Positions 62,750 to 64,000 of a stretch of DNA of 64,000 nt are shown one piece after another (within the stretch, counting starts at the first letter, position 1; every line of letters begins with the position of its first letter). The stretch is from Thalassobius sp049116315 (GTDB lineage: Bacteria > Pseudomonadota > Alphaproteobacteria > Rhodobacterales > Rhodobacteraceae): assembly GCA_049116315.1 (NCBI GenBank), contig JAGDZD010000004.1, positions 1 to 64,000 on the forward strand, read 5' to 3'. Below the pieces are notes generated by a model, which saw only the letters and a program-made list of their open reading frames with translations, was not told the DNA's origin and did not search any database. The position numbers were made by a program, and so were the translations under genes.

Positions 62750-63556
62750 ATGGTAGAAACACACTCACTCGTCACGGATCTTGACCCTGTTTGGGATCAG
62801 ATCAGAGAAGAAGCAGAAGCGGCCGTTCAGGACGAACCGCTGCTGGGTGGATTGATCCATTCGTGTATTTTGCACCATGACTCAATCGAGGCGGCGCTGG
62901 CCTATCGCACGTCGGTAAAACTGGCATCTGCTGAGATGTCCGAACAGTTGGTGCGCGAAATCTGTGATGCAGCCTATGCCGCAGATGAAAGCCTGGCGTT
63001 GTCAGCGCGAGCTGATATTGCGGCGGTGTATGACCGCGATCCAGCGTGCAACCGTTTCTTGCTGCCTTTGTTGTTCTTCAAAGGGTTTCAGGCGTTGCAA
63101 TCCTATCGTGTGGCGCATTGGCTGTTCAAAAGCGGCCGGCGCGATATGGCCTTCTTTTTCCAGATGCGCATTTCCGAAGCCTTTGGTGTAGATATTCACC
63201 CAGCGGCGCGGATCGGCAAAGGGATCATGATCGACCACGCCCATTCCATCGTGATTGGCGAAACCGCCGTGGTGGGAGACAATGTGTCGATGCTGCATTC
63301 GGTGACCCTTGGCGGGACTGGCAAAGAAGACGAAGACCGTCATCCCAAAATTGGCGATGGCGTGTTGATTGGCGCTGGTGCCAAAGTGCTGGGCAACATC
63401 CACGTTGGATCCTGTTCGCGGGTTGCGGCCGGATCGGTTGTGTTGGCTGATGTTCCCACCAACAAAACTGTGGCGGGCGTGCCGGCCAAAGTGGTTGGCG
63501 AAGCGGGCTGCTCTCAGCCTTCGGTCAGCATGGATCAACTGCTGGGCACCCGCTAA
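62750..63556 (+). CDS. cysE: Serine O-acetyltransferase
   Basis: This 268-residue enzyme makes O-acetylserine for cysteine synthesis. The N-terminal helical SATase domain (about 10-140) is followed by left-handed beta-helix hexapeptide repeats (IHPAARIGKGIMIDHAHSIV, IGETAVVGDNV, GAGAKVLGNIHVGS). The catalytic histidine region IDHAHSIVIGETA is conserved. The ATG at 62750 has CGGAGGA at 7-nt spacing; a TTG two codons upstream is too close. Confidence 0.95.
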   Translation: MVETHSLVTDLDPVWDQIREEAEAAVQDEPLLGGLIHSCILHHDSIEAALAYRTSVKLASAEMSEQLVREICDAAYAADESLALSARADIAAVYDRDPACNRFLLPLLFFKGFQALQSYRVAHWLFKSGRRDMAFFFQMRISEAFGVDIHPAARIGKGIMIDHAHSIVIGETAVVGDNVSMLHSVTLGGTGKEDEDRHPKIGDGVLIGAGAKVLGNIHVGSCSRVAAGSVVLADVPTNKTVAGVPAKVVGEAGCSQPSVSMDQLLGTR

Positions 63557-63698
63557 CTGCAACACTTAGAATTACAGACATTTGCCAAAGGTCCTCTTGC
63601 TCCGCATGGGGGCCTTTGTGCGTTTGTGGCCCTGCGCGCCAAAGCCCGGCGCAGTGGGAGGCGCGCGAGCCCCCCATGAAACGTCCTAGAGGACCGTG

Positions 63699-64000
63699 TT
63701 AAAACCGAGTGCCTTTTGCGAACAACGCCCAATAGGCTTGGCCCGTCAGCGTCAGATCAAACACGCCCAAACCGTATTCACGCGCGCCCAATGACCGGGC
63801 GGTTTGGTTCAACAGCTCGCCGGGAACCATCCGCAGCCCTTTGCGGGCGTTGCCGATCACAACCATGACCCGATCCTGCCCCACATTGGCTGGTGTGAGC
63901 GAACGCCGCCCTTCTTCTAAGGAGTAGATGACGCGTTTTTCGCGCGGTTTTTTCGGCTTGCCAAACAGTTTGGCGATCAGCTGTTCTGTGGTCGAAGATT
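63699..64000 (-). CDS. Hypothetical protein, 5' end beyond the window
   Basis: The frame is open from the stop at 63699 to the window end, giving at least 99 residues (LIAKLFGKPKKPREKR, IYSLEEGRRSLTPANVGQDR, RMVPGELLNQTARSLGAREY). A GTG at 63884 is an internal codon rather than the start. The N-terminal part is basic. The family is not recognised. It converges on cysE across a 142-bp gap with a weak hairpin near 63584-63617. Confidence 0.6.
   Translation of the reverse strand, partial: SSTTEQLIAKLFGKPKKPREKRVIYSLEEGRRSLTPANVGQDRVMVVIGNARKGLRMVPGELLNQTARSLGAREYGLGVFDLTLTGQAYWALFAKGTRF

Noticed and set aside
63584..63617. Weak hairpin AAAGGTCC...GGGCCTTT after cysE
   Set aside because: The stem has a mismatch and no T-run, so it was not listed as a terminator.

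Overview
This looks like a chromosomal segment of a Rhodobacteraceae (Roseobacter-group) alphaproteobacterium. The evidence is a complete Rhodobacter-type gene transfer agent (GTA) cluster downstream of fabF-mltG, a rpsF-rpsR-rplI operon, a LuxI/LuxR pair, an alphaproteobacterial carboxynorspermidine synthase/decarboxylase pair, and many RTX/DUF4214 exoproteins. Names rest on reading motifs and gene order; no database search was possible.

Positions 1 to about 20200 are accessory DNA: gene-poor, lower in GC, and full of decayed sequence. From the left they hold a KAP-type P-loop NTPase, a HEPN-like protein with a small upstream partner, a P4-type tyrosine integrase, an RTX repeat protein, two large paralogous DUF4214 exoproteins on opposite strands, an IS3-family insertion, a remnant of a second IS3-type transposase, and a cluster of small secreted proteins of unknown function, partly broken. 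Two separately decayed copies of one small zinc-ribbon gene and several dispersed short repeats lie between them.

Positions 20240 to 33067 hold the most unusual locus. A signal-peptide VWA protein is followed after 3 bp by an 11.4-kb gene for a 3815-residue exported protein. That protein has a hydrophobic segment, a 27-unit DPEAPR hexapeptide array, a kinase-like domain, and two copies of a long module each carrying a nucleotidyltransferase-type GS...DxD...D signature. I know no named system with this layout and treat it as the best candidate for something undescribed.

From 33.2 kb onward the sequence is core chromosome: trigger factor, luxI/luxR, rpsF-rpsR-rplI, fabD, fabG, a TetR regulator with a clear operator beside a divergent membrane protein, acpP, a PilZ protein with a periplasmic part, fabF-mltG, a small probable DNA-binding protein with its own palindrome, and the polyamine pair. 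The GTA cluster (48.7-62.65 kb) has terminase, portal, protease, capsid, connector, tail and host-contact genes in canonical order, mostly overlapping by 1-14 bp. It is followed by cysE and a partial gene that runs off the window. No tRNA, rRNA or CRISPR array was seen.
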